DNA of 64,000 bases from Bacteroidales bacterium (GCA_016281315.1 JAEEIJ010000056.1:1-64000); one strand, 5' to 3'; shown: positions 16,617-25,575, counted from the stretch's first letter. Made by a program: numbers and translations. The notes: generated by a model from the sequence alone, not told the origin.

Positions 16617-19007
16617 CTACAGAAGGTGCTGTTTAAACGGGCAGGCTTCTACTATGGCGTCGAAGTCGATATCCTCTGCGCAGGTAAATAATGACTCGCA
16701 GGCCAACACTTCATCCATCTTTGTCACGTCTCCGACGACCACCGGCTCCCGGATGTCCCTTCCCACCGACTGGAAGTAATCCAGATACTTGAAATTGCCG
16801 CCGTGTATGTTGTCTGAAAGGCGGATCCAGACATTCGGGATGCCGTAGCTGTCGGCCACGATGAGGCCGTGCAGCGAGCTGGAAACGATTCTTTCACAGG
16901 CGCATACCGCATCCGGAATGTCGTGCCAGTGCCGATAGCCGGACATCCGGATGATGCACACATCGTCCCTGCCCCCGAAGGCCCGGATGACGGCATTTTC
17001 CTCGTCGGTGTAATGCGGGATAATCCCGTATTTGTATTTTTTTGTGGCCCCGGGCCGATAGTAGCGGGATACCAGCAGGGCCGGATCTCCGTAAACGGCC
17101 GGGCATTCAATGCCTTGGGCGAGCAGTTTCTGCCTGGTGAGCGGGCCGCGGACGGAGTACACTTTTTCCGGGACTACTTTCATCCGGCTGTTCTCGGAGA
17201 TGAAGCCGCTTCCCCACACGGACATCCTTCTTCCCTTGTACATCCCCAGGGTTGAACCTATACAGCAATAGGTCTTCCTGGCCACGATGCGGTACAGGAG
17301 GGACCGGTTGACGACAAGTACTTTGAGGTCGGAGATTTCCTCTATCATCCCCACATTGATGTCGTCCCCCCAGTTGTCATGGTCGTAGTCGAGCCCTTTC
17401 CTGCCTATATAGCCATAGACAAAAATCTTCTTTTCTGGCCCGCCCAGCCGTGAAGCATCGTAGAAGAGGCGCCTGAGGCCCGGAATCGGATTGAAGCGGG
17501 AAAGCTGCTGGAGCAGAAAGCTTTTCTCCTCTTTTTCCAGCAGCAGGGAATAGATGCTTGCCACGCAAATCAGGAGAGAGAGTCCCGAGAACAGGAACAG
17601 CCTTACCCAGACGGAGCCGATGGGGATAAGATGCAGGAGGAAGGAGAGGGAAACGGGAATGGCAGTCACCAGGAGCGGTTTTGTGATAACTTCCTTCACC
17701 CACTCCATTATAGGGAAGTCGTACCACTTCTTTCGCATCAGCAACAGCCTGGAGACGACAAGCGCCATGTCGATGGCCAGGCGGACCGCGATCACCAGAT
17801 ACGGGACGGCGCTTTGCGACAGGACAATCCAGCAGAAGATGAGATTGGTGGAATAAAGCAGCGAAACCGTAATCTGATAGTTCCGGATGTCCTTGTCGGA
17901 GGTTATCAGGGCAATCAGGGGATTGCAGATGCTTTCAAAATAAATGCACACAAGGGTGAGCACGCAGAACTCCACGGCATACGGCGGATAGTCTCCCAGC
18001 CAGATTCCCAGAAAATCCTTGATCTCAAAGCAGACCGGCACCAGGAGAACCAGGATCAGGTAGGCCGAGAGCCGCGACGCGCGGATGGTGAGCTTGGACA
18101 GTTCGGCGGAGTCCCTCGTGACATAGTATTTTACGATCTGCGGCCGGAAGGCGGCCTGGAAGTTCGTCACGAACTGGTTTACCACGGAAACGATCTGGTT
18201 GCTCACCCCCATCGCGGCATTGACGATGACGCCGTTGTAGAAGTTCACCAGCATCGTAACGCCTTGATTCGTCCCCACGTAAGTGGCGGTCCCGAACAGC
18301 GCCCAGCCCGTATAGGAGAAGAGTCCCTTGAAGGTATTGCGGTTTCTGGGCCGGTGGAACCGGCACATCTGGAAGGTGCGATAGCAATAGATGCGGTAGA
18401 TGACGATGTTCAGGAGGCCGATGGCAAAGATGAGGAAGGCGTACAGGATGAGCTTGTCGCCGCTGATGGCCCGGATGAGGAAGGCCACGCCCAGCTTGAA
18501 GAGCACGTCGAAGATGGAGAAGTAAGCGTAGACCGACATCTTCTCGTGTGCGATGATGGTGGCGTTGAACGGCGCCTGCAGGACCGAGAAGAACGTTGAC
18601 AGGATGGACAGCTGATAGACGATGTTGGCCGCTCCCATCCGCTCCGGCGGGATATTCATCACGGCGTTAAGGAACCACAGGCCGATGGTCTCTCCAAGGA
18701 CGACGATGACGAGCCCGATCAGCAGGTGGGATACGATGGCGGTGGAAAACACCTCGCGCTGCGAGTCCAGGTCGCCTTCGGCCAGTTCCGCGGTGATATA
18801 GCGCTGGGTGGCTCCCGTGAGGCTGTTGTTGATGAAGGTGAAAAAGACGATGATTCCACCCACCACGCCGTAAATGCCGTAATCCTGTACCCCGAGGACG
18901 TTGAAGACGATCCTGGTGGTATACAGGGATACCAGGAGGATGACAAACATCCTCAGGTACATGTACATCGTATTCTTGGCGATGCGTATGTTGTTGGCGC
19001 TTGGCAT
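16617..19007 (-). CDS. Wzx-like flippase fused to polysaccharide pyruvyltransferase
   Basis: One uninterrupted frame of 796 residues joins two proteins that are normally separate. Residues 1 to about 500 form a MATE/Wzx-type transporter with roughly 12-14 membrane helices (start LVSLYTTRIVFNVLGVQDYG), as in lipid-linked oligosaccharide flippases. After a short linker (about 500-525), residues 526-796 form a polysaccharide pyruvyltransferase (PF04230-type) domain: FVYGYIGRKG, DNWGDDINVG, YSVRGPLTRQKL, YGDPALLVSRY, VSSSLHGLIVADSYGIPN. The predicted protein flips the undecaprenyl-linked unit and adds a pyruvate ketal to it, or carries a tethered transferase on the cytoplasmic face. No stop or internal reinitiation site is obvious at the junction. 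The gap to the gene upstream is 5 bp. Confidence 0.88.
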   Translation of the reverse strand: MPSANNIRIAKNTMYMYLRMFVILLVSLYTTRIVFNVLGVQDYGIYGVVGGIIVFFTFINNSLTGATQRYITAELAEGDLDSQREVFSTAIVSHLLIGLVIVVLGETIGLWFLNAVMNIPPERMGAANIVYQLSILSTFFSVLQAPFNATIIAHEKMSVYAYFSIFDVLFKLGVAFLIRAISGDKLILYAFLIFAIGLLNIVIYRIYCYRTFQMCRFHRPRNRNTFKGLFSYTGWALFGTATYVGTNQGVTMLVNFYNGVIVNAAMGVSNQIVSVVNQFVTNFQAAFRPQIVKYYVTRDSAELSKLTIRASRLSAYLILVLLVPVCFEIKDFLGIWLGDYPPYAVEFCVLTLVCIYFESICNPLIALITSDKDIRNYQITVSLLYSTNLIFCWIVLSQSAVPYLVIAVRLAIDMALVVSRLLLMRKKWYDFPIMEWVKEVITKPLLVTAIPVSLSFLLHLIPIGSVWVRLFLFSGLSLLICVASIYSLLLEKEEKSFLLQQLSRFNPIPGLRRLFYDASRLGGPEKKIFVYGYIGRKGLDYDHDNWGDDINVGMIEEISDLKVLVVNRSLLYRIVARKTYCCIGSTLGMYKGRRMSVWGSGFISENSRMKVVPEKVYSVRGPLTRQKLLAQGIECPAVYGDPALLVSRYYRPGATKKYKYGIIPHYTDEENAVIRAFGGRDDVCIIRMSGYRHWHDIPDAVCACERIVSSSLHGLIVADSYGIPNVWIRLSDNIHGGNFKYLDYFQSVGRDIREPVVVGDVTKMDEVLACESLFTCAEDIDFDAIVEACPFKQHLL

Positions 19008-19012
19008 TTTAC

Positions 19013-19924
19013 CTACAGGAAGCGGAAGAGGTGGAGCAGGCGGATGCCCTTATCCGCGAGTAAATACAGGGGGCGGAACAGCACCGGGCTGTTGGCTTTT
19101 TTCTCCTGTAACAGCCTCAATTGCGTGTAGCAGTCCGTTTTTCTCCCGAGGGCCTGATACAACGCCGGGGAGATCCACTCCCTGGCACGGTCCAGATCGG
19201 CCCTGTACTGGGCCGCGATTCTGCGCGTGTCGAAATGACGGAGGTCCCGGCTTAAATTGTCGCCGTGAATCCGGTATTTGAGCAGCAGTCGGGCACTCCG
19301 GAGCGCGGGGCCCGTCAGCAGGGCGCGGAATCGCAGGACGCTGTCTTCTGTCTGGCAGTCGTCGGAGAGCCTTCCGAACCTGTCCAGCACTTCTTTCCGG
19401 AATGCCAGGGCGACGCCGCCCGTCATGAAGGAATCGGACCGCAGATACTGTTTGTCGTCCACCCTCAGGAGTGTGTCCTTTTCCAGGATCCCCGCTCCTG
19501 TTTCGTTCCCGTCGCCGTCGATGGTCCTGTATGACCCGGTGACGGCCGTGATCGAGGGATCTGACCGGAAATAATCCATGCCGATGGACACCCGTTCGGG
19601 CAAAGAAATGTCGTCGCCGCCGTTCAGGAAGAAATACGCCCCGTGAGACAGTTCGAACAGGAGTTTGTTCACATGGGGTACGAGCCCCAGGTTCCGCTCA
19701 TTCCTGTTCAGGATGATCCTGTGAGGGCCGGTATAACCTTCCACCGCCTTCTTCAGGACGTCAAAGGTACCGTCCGGGGAATGGTCGTCGGAAAAGATGA
19801 TTTCCAGGTTGGGATAGGTTTGTCCCAAGGCTCCGGCAACGGTATCCTCCACAAACTTTTCGTGTTTGTAAAAGAGTACGATGAGCGTGGCGAGAGGATA
19901 TTCCTCTGCTCGGGGGGAGGTCAT
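19013..19924 (-). CDS. Glycosyltransferase family 2
   Basis: The product is 303 residues from ATG 19924 (MTSPRAEEYPLATLIVLFYK), 4 bp after the aminotransferase gene. A further 16 upstream codons would overlap that gene and look non-coding. GT-A features are TLIVLFYKHEKFVEDTVAGA, IIFSDDHSPDGTF and FFLNGGDDISLPERV, with a GGDD in the DxD position. A later segment (VALAFRKEVLDRFG) resembles the acceptor lip of GT2 enzymes. It ends with a basic amphipathic helix (LLADKGIRLLHLFRFL). It probably adds one residue to the repeat unit; the position next to amino-sugar genes makes a 3-amino-sugar donor possible, but this is a guess. Confidence 0.88.
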   Translation of the reverse strand: MTSPRAEEYPLATLIVLFYKHEKFVEDTVAGALGQTYPNLEIIFSDDHSPDGTFDVLKKAVEGYTGPHRIILNRNERNLGLVPHVNKLLFELSHGAYFFLNGGDDISLPERVSIGMDYFRSDPSITAVTGSYRTIDGDGNETGAGILEKDTLLRVDDKQYLRSDSFMTGGVALAFRKEVLDRFGRLSDDCQTEDSVLRFRALLTGPALRSARLLLKYRIHGDNLSRDLRHFDTRRIAAQYRADLDRAREWISPALYQALGRKTDCYTQLRLLQEKKANSPVLFRPLYLLADKGIRLLHLFRFL

Positions 19925-19928
19925 TCCT

Positions 19929-21035
19929 TTACAGGGAGAAACTGTTGATGAGGGATACCACCGCGGCGGCATCGGCCTGTGAAATGCAGGGGCCGATGGG
20001 GATGCTCAGCTCCTGCGTGGCGATCTTTTCCGTAATCGGGAGGCTGTAATGGGCTAACTCCCTGTAGCACTCCTGCTTATGCGGGGGGATGGGATAGTGG
20101 ATGAGCGTTCCCACGCCGTTTTCTTTCAGATAGGCCTGCAGTTCATCCCTCCTGGAACTGAATACCGGGAAAAGATGGTACACGTTCTGCGCATCCGGAA
20201 GTCTTTCCGGCATGGATACCAGCGGGTTCTGTATATTCCCGTAATAGCAGGCGGCGATGGCCTTGCGGTGGGCGTTATCGGCCTCAAGGTACTTCAGTTT
20301 TACGTCCAGGACGGCAGCCTGGATCTCGTCCAGGCGGCTGTTGCGCCCGGTATACTTGAAGATATATTTCTTCTGGCTTCCGTAGTTCGCAAGGGTCCTG
20401 ACTGCATCGGCGAGGGCCGGATCATCGGTAGTTACGGCGCCGCCGTCGCCAAGGGCACCGAGATTCTTGCCGGGATAGAAGCTATGTCCGGCGGCATCGC
20501 CTACGGAACCGGTCCGCCTGCCGTCCGGAACGTGGCAACCGTGCGCCTGGGCATTGTCTTCGACCAGTTTCAGGCCATACTTCCGGCACAGCGCGCCAAT
20601 CTTTTCGGTGTAGGCATTCCGGCCATAAAGGTGGACGATGGCGATGGCCCTGGTCCTGTCCGTGATGGCTTCTTCTATGCGGGCATCGTCTATTTCCAAC
20701 GTGTCCGGGCGCGGTTCCACCAGAACGGGCCTGAGCCCGTTTTCCGTGATGGCCAGAAGGGTGGCGATGTAGGTGTTGGCCGGCACGATCACTTCGTCGC
20801 CCGGCTTCATCGCGCCCAGTTCGATATAGGCGCGGAAGATCCAGATGAGGGCGTCCAGGCCGTTGGCGCAGCCCACGCAGTGGCTCGTCCCGATATACTG
20901 GGCATAGTGCCGCTCGAAGAGGGCGTTCTGTTCTCCCTGGAGATACCAGCCGCCCGCAACGACTTTCGCTACGGCCTCCTGGATTTCTTCACCGTGGAGG
21001 GCCGTAACGTCTTTTAGCGATAAAAACGGAATCAC
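19929..21035 (-). CDS. fdtB: dTDP-3-oxo-6-deoxyhexose aminotransferase (FdtB/DegT family)
   Basis: This 368-residue PLP enzyme belongs to the DegT/DnrJ/EryC1/StrS family. [18 protein letters not shown] (79-96), VEDNAQAHG (158-166; Asp160 binds the PLP nitrogen) and [17 protein letters not shown] (183-199) are visible; Lys190 is the Schiff-base lysine. Next-door genes encode FdtA-like 3,4-ketoisomerases and a left-handed beta-helix acetyltransferase, which together form the route to dTDP-3-acetamido-3,6-dideoxyhexose (Fuc3NAc or Qui3NAc). The aminotransferase installs the 3-amino group with glutamate as donor. It overlaps the acetyltransferase gene by 4 bp. Galacto versus gluco configuration cannot be settled by eye, so the symbol is provisional. 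Confidence 0.85.
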   Translation of the reverse strand: MIPFLSLKDVTALHGEEIQEAVAKVVAGGWYLQGEQNALFERHYAQYIGTSHCVGCANGLDALIWIFRAYIELGAMKPGDEVIVPANTYIATLLAITENGLRPVLVEPRPDTLEIDDARIEEAITDRTRAIAIVHLYGRNAYTEKIGALCRKYGLKLVEDNAQAHGCHVPDGRRTGSVGDAAGHSFYPGKNLGALGDGGAVTTDDPALADAVRTLANYGSQKKYIFKYTGRNSRLDEIQAAVLDVKLKYLEADNAHRKAIAACYYGNIQNPLVSMPERLPDAQNVYHLFPVFSSRRDELQAYLKENGVGTLIHYPIPPHKQECYRELAHYSLPITEKIATQELSIPIGPCISQADAAAVVSLINSFSL

Positions 21036-21490
21036 TCGTCAGTCTTTTTTATGAAACGGGCGGGATTGCCAAACCACAGCTCGCCGTCGGGAATGCTTTT
21101 GGTCACTACCGAACCGGCCCCCACCATGGCGCCTTCACCGATGGTCAACCCCGGCAGGAGCGTGGAACCGGAACCGATCACCGCTCCTTTTTTGACGACG
21201 GTTCTCAGCGGGGTCCAGTCCTTGTTTCCGGCCTTGGGATACTTGTCATTGCAGAAAGTGACATTGGCGCCGATAAAGACGTCGTCTTCTATCACGATGC
21301 CATCCCACAGGGAAACGCCGCACTTGACCGTAACATTGTTCCCGATGACCACATCGTTTTCTATGAAACAATGGGCGCAGATGTTGCAATGCTCCCCGAT
21401 CCTGGCGTTCGGCAGCACGACGCAGTACTGCCAGACCTTAGTGGAATCCGGAATGGAACTATTCTGGCAGTCAGCGAGCGGATGTATCAT
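21032..21490 (-). CDS. Hexapeptide-repeat sugar N-acetyltransferase (FdtC/WbbJ-like)
   Basis: The 152-residue protein is built of left-handed beta-helix hexapeptides ([40 protein letters not shown]). Its C-terminal [18 protein letters not shown] is seen in sugar N-acetyltransferases such as FdtC, QdtC and WlbB. The catalytic His usually lies in the helix; H35 (ICAHC) is a candidate. It should acetylate the 3-amino group made by the neighbouring aminotransferase, using acetyl-CoA, on the dTDP-sugar. It overlaps the ketoisomerase gene by 20 bp and the aminotransferase gene by 4 bp. The role follows from family and context. Confidence 0.85.
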   Translation of the reverse strand: MIHPLADCQNSSIPDSTKVWQYCVVLPNARIGEHCNICAHCFIENDVVIGNNVTVKCGVSLWDGIVIEDDVFIGANVTFCNDKYPKAGNKDWTPLRTVVKKGAVIGSGSTLLPGLTIGEGAMVGAGSVVTKSIPDGELWFGNPARFIKKTDE

Positions 21491-21902
21491 TTTTATACTT
21501 CAGGAAAGATGAATAATCGCGGATGTAATCCTCCTTTTGATATACGTCGGAGGCAAGGACCATACATACGGCGCCGGAGGAAAAGTCGTCCAGGTCCCTC
21601 CAGATGCCCGGCCGGACAAGCAGCCCCTGATAGGGACGGTTCAGGAAGTACGTCCGTCTGGACCGGCCGTCGTCCAGCGTGACCCGGAAGGAACCGCTGG
21701 CCGCAATGATCAGCTGCGACAGGGCCTTGTGGGCGTGTGCGCCGCGCGAAGAACCTCCCGGCACGTCGTAGAGGTAATAGACCCTTCTGGTGTCAAAGGG
21801 GAACGCGCCGCCGTTTTCCACCACGGTGATGCTGCCCCGGCGTTCCCCTTCGATTTTCCCCAAATCGATTATCGGGCAGTCGTTTACGCTATAGTTTACC
21901 AT
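21471..21902 (-). CDS. fdtA: FdtA-like sugar 3,4-ketoisomerase, His pair intact
   Basis: The 143-residue cupin has [20 protein letters not shown] (41-60), the FdtA/QdtA/WxcM signature; the two His of GAHAHK are the catalytic pair that moves the carbonyl between C4 and C3 of dTDP-4-keto-6-deoxyglucose. Later motifs [20 protein letters not shown] and [20 protein letters not shown] fit the family. It overlaps the acetyltransferase gene by 20 bp and its paralogue by 14 bp. Whether the product is the 3-keto-galacto (FdtA) or 3-keto-gluco (QdtA) form is not readable by eye. RmlA and RmlB, which make the substrate, are not in the window. Confidence 0.85.
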   Translation of the reverse strand: MVNYSVNDCPIIDLGKIEGERRGSITVVENGGAFPFDTRRVYYLYDVPGGSSRGAHAHKALSQLIIAASGSFRVTLDDGRSRRTYFLNRPYQGLLVRPGIWRDLDDFSSGAVCMVLASDVYQKEDYIRDYSSFLKYKNDTSAR

Positions 21903-22305
21903 CGGCCTTGAGCGCTTTCAGTTCGTCTGTGCCGCGCACGTACTGGGCGGCGTCGTAATGCTCCGACGACAGGACCATGGCCAGGGAATTGGTGGAGAAA
22001 TTCCGGAATTCGTGCCAGATTCCGCGGGGGATGTACAACCCCTCGTACGACCGGTTCAGATGGACGGTCTTTTCGGCGGTCCCGTCGCTCAGGAGGACAT
22101 CGAAACTGCCCGACACCGCTACCACAAAGTCATCCGTTGCGCGGAGGGCGTAGCCTGCACGGCGTTCGCCTCCCGGCACATCGTATAACCAGTAGGTCCG
22201 CTTAATCCGGAAAGGGATGTGGTTGCACTCTTCGATGAAGGACAGGTTTCCCCTTTCGTCCGGAATAATGGGCAGCTGGATGGTCTTACAGTCGTGGAGA
22301 TTCAT
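21889..22305 (-). CDS. FdtA-family paralogue lacking the catalytic His pair
   Basis: The 138-residue cupin is clearly homologous to the adjacent ketoisomerase (TYWLYDVPGGERRAGYALRA here, [20 protein letters not shown] there; then VAVSGSFDVLLSDGTAEKTV and GLYIPRGIWHEFRNFSTNSL). At the active site HAH is replaced by YAL (52-54), so both catalytic histidines are missing. It may be a non-catalytic partner that forms a heterodimer, an isomerase with another mechanism, or a duplicate drifting in function. It is the first of the sugar genes after the OmpA gene (3-bp gap) and overlaps the active paralogue by 14 bp, which keeps the pair coupled. Confidence 0.8.
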   Translation of the reverse strand: MNLHDCKTIQLPIIPDERGNLSFIEECNHIPFRIKRTYWLYDVPGGERRAGYALRATDDFVVAVSGSFDVLLSDGTAEKTVHLNRSYEGLYIPRGIWHEFRNFSTNSLAMVLSSEHYDAAQYVRGTDELKALKADGKL

Positions 22306-22308
22306 TCT

Positions 22309-23361
22309 TTACCACTGCCTCACCTCGACGCGGCGGTTGCGCTGACGGCCTTCCGGGGTGTCGTTTGACGCAACCGGACGGGAATAGCCATATCCGTCTA
22401 TGCTGATGAGCGAAGCGCGGGCGCCGTAGTGCACGAGGAAGTTCTTCACGCTCTGGGCACGGCGAAGCGACAGGTTCATGTTGAAGTCCCGGCCGCCGAC
22501 GCTGTCGGTGTGGCCTTCCACGATGATCCCCTTGCCGGGGTGCTCCTTCATCCAGTTCACGACATTCATGAGCGTGTCCTGGGCATCGGGACGTACGACG
22601 TCACTGTTGGTGTCGAAGAGCGCTTCTGCGCTGATGGTTGTGATTACCGGATGGTCGGTGTCGTGATCGCCGGTGAGGGCCTGGGAAGAAGCGGGATTGT
22701 GCGGGATTCTATCCACGACAACGGTGTCGCGGACAACCTCCGGACGCACCTCGGGAACCACTACGGTGATGGGCTGAGGCTGAACGGTTATGGTTGTGGG
22801 CCTTCTGGCCGGCTTGCCGAGGTTAATGCTTACGCCTAAAGTCGCGCTCAAGGTAAGGGCGGGGAAACTCTTGGAATCCTGATAAATGCGGCTGCTGTAT
22901 GTAGTAGCCTTGATGTCCGGGACAATGGCGACCCTTTTGGTTACATAGAGCGGGAATGCGATACCGGCCCCTCCGCCCAGGGCGCTGTTGTCTATCCTGG
23001 CCCAGCCAAGGTGGAGGTAGGGGATGATGTTGCGGTGGGCCCGGATGAGCATGTCTCCGTGGAGATACTCATATCTCTTATAGCCGAAATCCGTGAATTT
23101 GTCGGAGATGGAAAGGCCTTGGAATCCGGCGCGGAAACCGCCCCAGTTGCTGAACCAGTAGCCGAAATAAATATCGTTTGCGATACCGGCGCCATTGTGC
23201 GAAGTGGAACGGTCCGTATTGCGCTGACCGTCAAAGCCGAAATTCATTCCGAGTCCGGCCCCCACGAACCAGTTGCCGCAGTCTTTGGTCTCTTCCTCCT
23301 GGGCACGTGCCGCTATGCAGAGCGAGAAAAGGGCGGCTGCGATAAGTGCAATCTTTTTCAT
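22309..23361 (-). CDS. OmpA family outer-membrane protein
   Basis: The 350-residue protein has a cleavable signal (MKKIALIAAALFSLCIAARA, then QEEE). An N-terminal beta-barrel follows (about 25-180: GAGLGMNFGFDGQ, YFGYWFSNWGGFRAGFQGLS), then a linker rich in Pro/Val (PQPITVVVPEVRPEVV) and a C-terminal OmpA domain (about 235-350). The OmpA domain shows ALFDTNSDVV, VEGHTDSVGGRDFNMNLSLR and the last strand RNRRVEVRQW; the Asp and Arg of this domain bind peptidoglycan. It directly follows another barrel gene with no spacing and precedes the sugar genes by 3 bp. Its position inside a polysaccharide operon suggests it anchors the export machinery or the surface layer to the wall; this is inference. 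Confidence 0.9.
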   Translation of the reverse strand: MKKIALIAAALFSLCIAARAQEEETKDCGNWFVGAGLGMNFGFDGQRNTDRSTSHNGAGIANDIYFGYWFSNWGGFRAGFQGLSISDKFTDFGYKRYEYLHGDMLIRAHRNIIPYLHLGWARIDNSALGGGAGIAFPLYVTKRVAIVPDIKATTYSSRIYQDSKSFPALTLSATLGVSINLGKPARRPTTITVQPQPITVVVPEVRPEVVRDTVVVDRIPHNPASSQALTGDHDTDHPVITTISAEALFDTNSDVVRPDAQDTLMNVVNWMKEHPGKGIIVEGHTDSVGGRDFNMNLSLRRAQSVKNFLVHYGARASLISIDGYGYSRPVASNDTPEGRQRNRRVEVRQW

Positions 23362-24054
23362 TTATTTAAACCTGTATAATACGCCAAATGATACCAATCC
23401 GCGAAGATCCAGCGGGAAACCGCCGTAGCCTTCGTATTTGTTGGCCTGTTCTTCCGCACTGGGCATGAGGCCGTTGTATTTATCCGTATAAGCTTCGCCG
23501 CAAAGGTCGGCAAACAGGCCGATGTGCTGGTTGATGTTATATTCGACAATTCCTCCGAGGCGGAAGCCGAAAACCGTATTGGGGTCGCTGATGTCCTGCC
23601 AGGGGTGGTGGGGATCCGTCATCCCGAACGAATGGCCGAGGCCCAGGCCGCCGTAGAGTTTTATCCGCAGGGGAGTGGCAAGGTCGGAGAGACCGTGGAG
23701 GTCCAGGATGGCATCGGCAAAGACATTCACGCTGCTGAAGGTGTAGGGATAGAAGCCGCGGGCCGATGTCTCCCTGTTGTTGCAGGCGCTGGCGTTCTTG
23801 GCATAGGAGGCGCTCAGCCGCAGGCCCAGGATGTCATTGACGTCGTATCCTCCCACCAGGCCCACCTGGTAGGTGATGAGGCCCAGCGTCTTCCCGTTCT
23901 CCTTGTAGGTGAAGTGGTTCTCATTGATGTTGAGCATGGGCCCCAGCTGCAGTCCCGCATAGAAGCGGCCTTCGTGACTGAACTTCACGGGCTGTGCGGC
24001 AGCAAAGGCGCAGGACAGGAAGAAGGCAAGTGTTACGCCGAATAGTTTTTTCAT
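23362..24054 (-). CDS. Outer-membrane beta-barrel protein, first gene of polysaccharide directon
   Basis: The product is 230 residues from ATG 24054 (MKKLFGVTLAFFLSCAFAAA, signal peptide, mature QPVKFSHEG). ATG 24063 (MSRMKK) is an equal alternative, but the longer frame to 24198 has no plausible start. Alternating polar and hydrophobic strands (RFYAGLQLGPMLNIN, LGLRLSASYAKN, RIKLYGGLGLGHSFG, VFGFRLGGIVEYN) and the terminal FGVLYRFK indicate a small eight- to ten-stranded barrel of the PorT/OmpW-like class. It is the promoter-proximal gene of the 19-gene run. The function is unknown; it may help export or secure the polysaccharide. Confidence 0.75.
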   Translation of the reverse strand: MKKLFGVTLAFFLSCAFAAAQPVKFSHEGRFYAGLQLGPMLNINENHFTYKENGKTLGLITYQVGLVGGYDVNDILGLRLSASYAKNASACNNRETSARGFYPYTFSSVNVFADAILDLHGLSDLATPLRIKLYGGLGLGHSFGMTDPHHPWQDISDPNTVFGFRLGGIVEYNINQHIGLFADLCGEAYTDKYNGLMPSAEEQANKYEGYGGFPLDLRGLVSFGVLYRFK

Positions 24055-24094
24055 TCTGCTCATTTTCTGTTGTCTTTCAAATACGGCTCCGCCG

Positions 24095-24118
24095 CTGGGA
24101 CTGTCTGAAGCATCCCAG
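24095..24118 (-). promoter_or_regulatory. Hairpin in leader of polysaccharide directon
   Basis: CTGGGA and TCCCAG pair across a 12-nt loop in the presumed untranslated leader of about 90 nt. UpxY-type antiterminators act in the leader of such operons, so this is a candidate recruitment or pause structure. The assignment is inference. Confidence 0.3.
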
Positions 24119-24153
24119 GGAAGGCTCCTATGGAAAGGGTTTCCATTGGAGCG

Positions 24154-24185
24154 CAAAATTACTGCTTCTTCGCAAAAAATGCAAA
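24154..24185 (-). promoter_or_regulatory. Consensus promoter of polysaccharide directon
   Basis: On the minus strand TTTG (24182-24185) lies exactly 20 bp from TAATTTTG (24154-24161), the Bacteroidetes -33/-7 pair. Transcription would begin near 24147, leaving a leader of about 90 nt. No comparable promoter was seen inside the 19 downstream genes. Confidence 0.7.
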
Positions 24186-24214
24186 TTAATAGCCCCAAAA
24201 CGGCGAAAAAACGC

Positions 24215-24222
24215 TATATTTG
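24215..24222 (+). promoter_or_regulatory. -7 element TATATTTG before sugar transferase
   Basis: TATATTTG stands 12 bp before ATG 24235. Start of transcription is expected about 7 bp downstream, so the mRNA would have only about 6 nt of leader. It lies back to back with the promoter of the minus-strand directon. Confidence 0.55.
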
Positions 24223-24234
24223 TCTGATATTTAT

Positions 24235-25563
24235 ATGAAGAAGCGTTACTATATCTCTTTTTCAATTTCTCAGGACATTTTGCTGTCGCTGATCGCCTCC
24301 CTTGTCTCCGTCCTCGTGATCCGATGGACCTCGGAGCCCATTCCCGGCTTTACTACGCTCGTGTTCAAGTGGTTGGCGGCTGCGGCCGTGGGCACAATTT
24401 CCGGCATCCTGATCTCCGAATGCAGCCGGGACGTGAAAAAATATGCCACTGTAAGGTCCATCGCCAGGGTGATGACGGCCATCCTCATCAAGGAAGCCGT
24501 CCTTGTGATAACGCTGGCCGTGGGGCTGGTGTCTTTCCCGCAGATGCTTCAGTACGTGCTCATCATGCTCCTGGACCTGATCCTCACCGGCGGCGCCCTT
24601 TCGTACCTGAGGGTGGCATCCAGGCTGCTGTCCGGTCACAGCCCCAACCCCTCGCAGATGGCTTCGCGCAAAACTGCGCTCGTGGCCGGAACGGACGAGG
24701 CGGCGCAGAACCTGGCCCAGGAACTGGAAAAGGAGGGGTACGACGTGATCGGCCTGCTTTCCAGGAGTCCCCAGATGAACGGCCGCGTTATCCGGGATTA
24801 TGTGGTGTATGCCTGCAAAACCGACGATGACCTGGAGAAACTGCAGTGGCGTTTCGGCGGCGTGGACGGTGTGTTTTTTCCCCGTACCGTCATGGAGAGA
24901 CAAGATTCTGCCAGGGATTCCGGGGATAAGGGGGAAGTTCAGGACAGTGTCCAGCAGCGCGACAGGATGTCCCTGCTGGGTCATATGGTCAAACGTAGTT
25001 TCGATATTGGCCTGTCCGGTTTTCTGCTGCTTATTTTCTCGCCCGTGATAGCGGTTTGCGCCCTTCTGATCAAGCGGGAGGACGGTGGTCCTGTCCTCTT
25101 TGTACAGGAGAGGATCGGTCGTGGCGGCAAGCCGTTCCGTATCTATAAATTCCGGTCGATGCGGACCGATGCCGAAGCTTCAGGCACGCCTGCCCTTTAT
25201 TCCGGTATGGAAGATCCCCGTCTCACCCGGGTGGGCCGCTTCCTGAGGGCGCACCACCTGGACGAACTGCCCCAGCTTTGGAATGTGCTGAAGGGCGATA
25301 TGTCGTTCATCGGATACAGGCCGGAAAGACAGTTTTTCATCGATCAGATCAAGCGTTATAACCCCCGGTACGACTACCTGTTCCAGATCCGCCCCGGCGT
25401 TACCAGCTATGCGACCCTGTACAATGGCTACACCGATACCATGGACAAAATGCTCACGAGGCTGGACCTGGACCTGTACTATCTGAGGAACCATACCGTC
25501 TGGTTTGACATAAAGGTGCTCGGGCTCACTTTCCTGAGCATCGTTACCGGCAAGAAGTTTTAG
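24235..25563 (+). CDS. Initiating polyprenyl glycosylphosphotransferase (WcaJ/WbaP-type)
   Basis: The product is 442 residues from ATG 24235; a TTG 15 nt upstream would overlap the -7 element and is rejected. Four N-terminal membrane helices (about 9-130) and a nucleotide-binding-like region (KTALVAGTDEAAQNLAQELE) precede a further helix near 255-275. The catalytic domain (about 250-442) has KRSFDIGLSGF, ERIGRGGKPFRIYKFRSM, DELPQLWNVLKGDMSFIGY and RPE. This enzyme moves a sugar-1-phosphate from a nucleotide sugar to undecaprenyl phosphate, the first step of repeat-unit synthesis. It stands apart from, and divergent to, the rest of the polysaccharide genes, together with the antiterminator gene 12 bp downstream. 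Confidence 0.92.
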   Translation: MKKRYYISFSISQDILLSLIASLVSVLVIRWTSEPIPGFTTLVFKWLAAAAVGTISGILISECSRDVKKYATVRSIARVMTAILIKEAVLVITLAVGLVSFPQMLQYVLIMLLDLILTGGALSYLRVASRLLSGHSPNPSQMASRKTALVAGTDEAAQNLAQELEKEGYDVIGLLSRSPQMNGRVIRDYVVYACKTDDDLEKLQWRFGGVDGVFFPRTVMERQDSARDSGDKGEVQDSVQQRDRMSLLGHMVKRSFDIGLSGFLLLIFSPVIAVCALLIKREDGGPVLFVQERIGRGGKPFRIYKFRSMRTDAEASGTPALYSGMEDPRLTRVGRFLRAHHLDELPQLWNVLKGDMSFIGYRPERQFFIDQIKRYNPRYDYLFQIRPGVTSYATLYNGYTDTMDKMLTRLDLDLYYLRNHTVWFDIKVLGLTFLSIVTGKKF

Positions 25564-25575
25564 CGGAGCGGGCCG

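Noticed and set aside
14810..16636. A 608-codon open frame on the plus strand over GT2 and GT14 genes
   Set aside because: Same reason: composition is that of a reverse-strand shadow and both minus-strand genes have clear motifs.
24220..24234. TTG start for the sugar transferase
   Set aside because: TTG 24220 lies inside the -7 promoter element and would not be in the mRNA.
24054..24235. Invertible promoter upstream of the polysaccharide operon
   Set aside because: No inverted repeat pair of useful length was seen around the divergent promoters and no tyrosine or serine recombinase gene is in the window.
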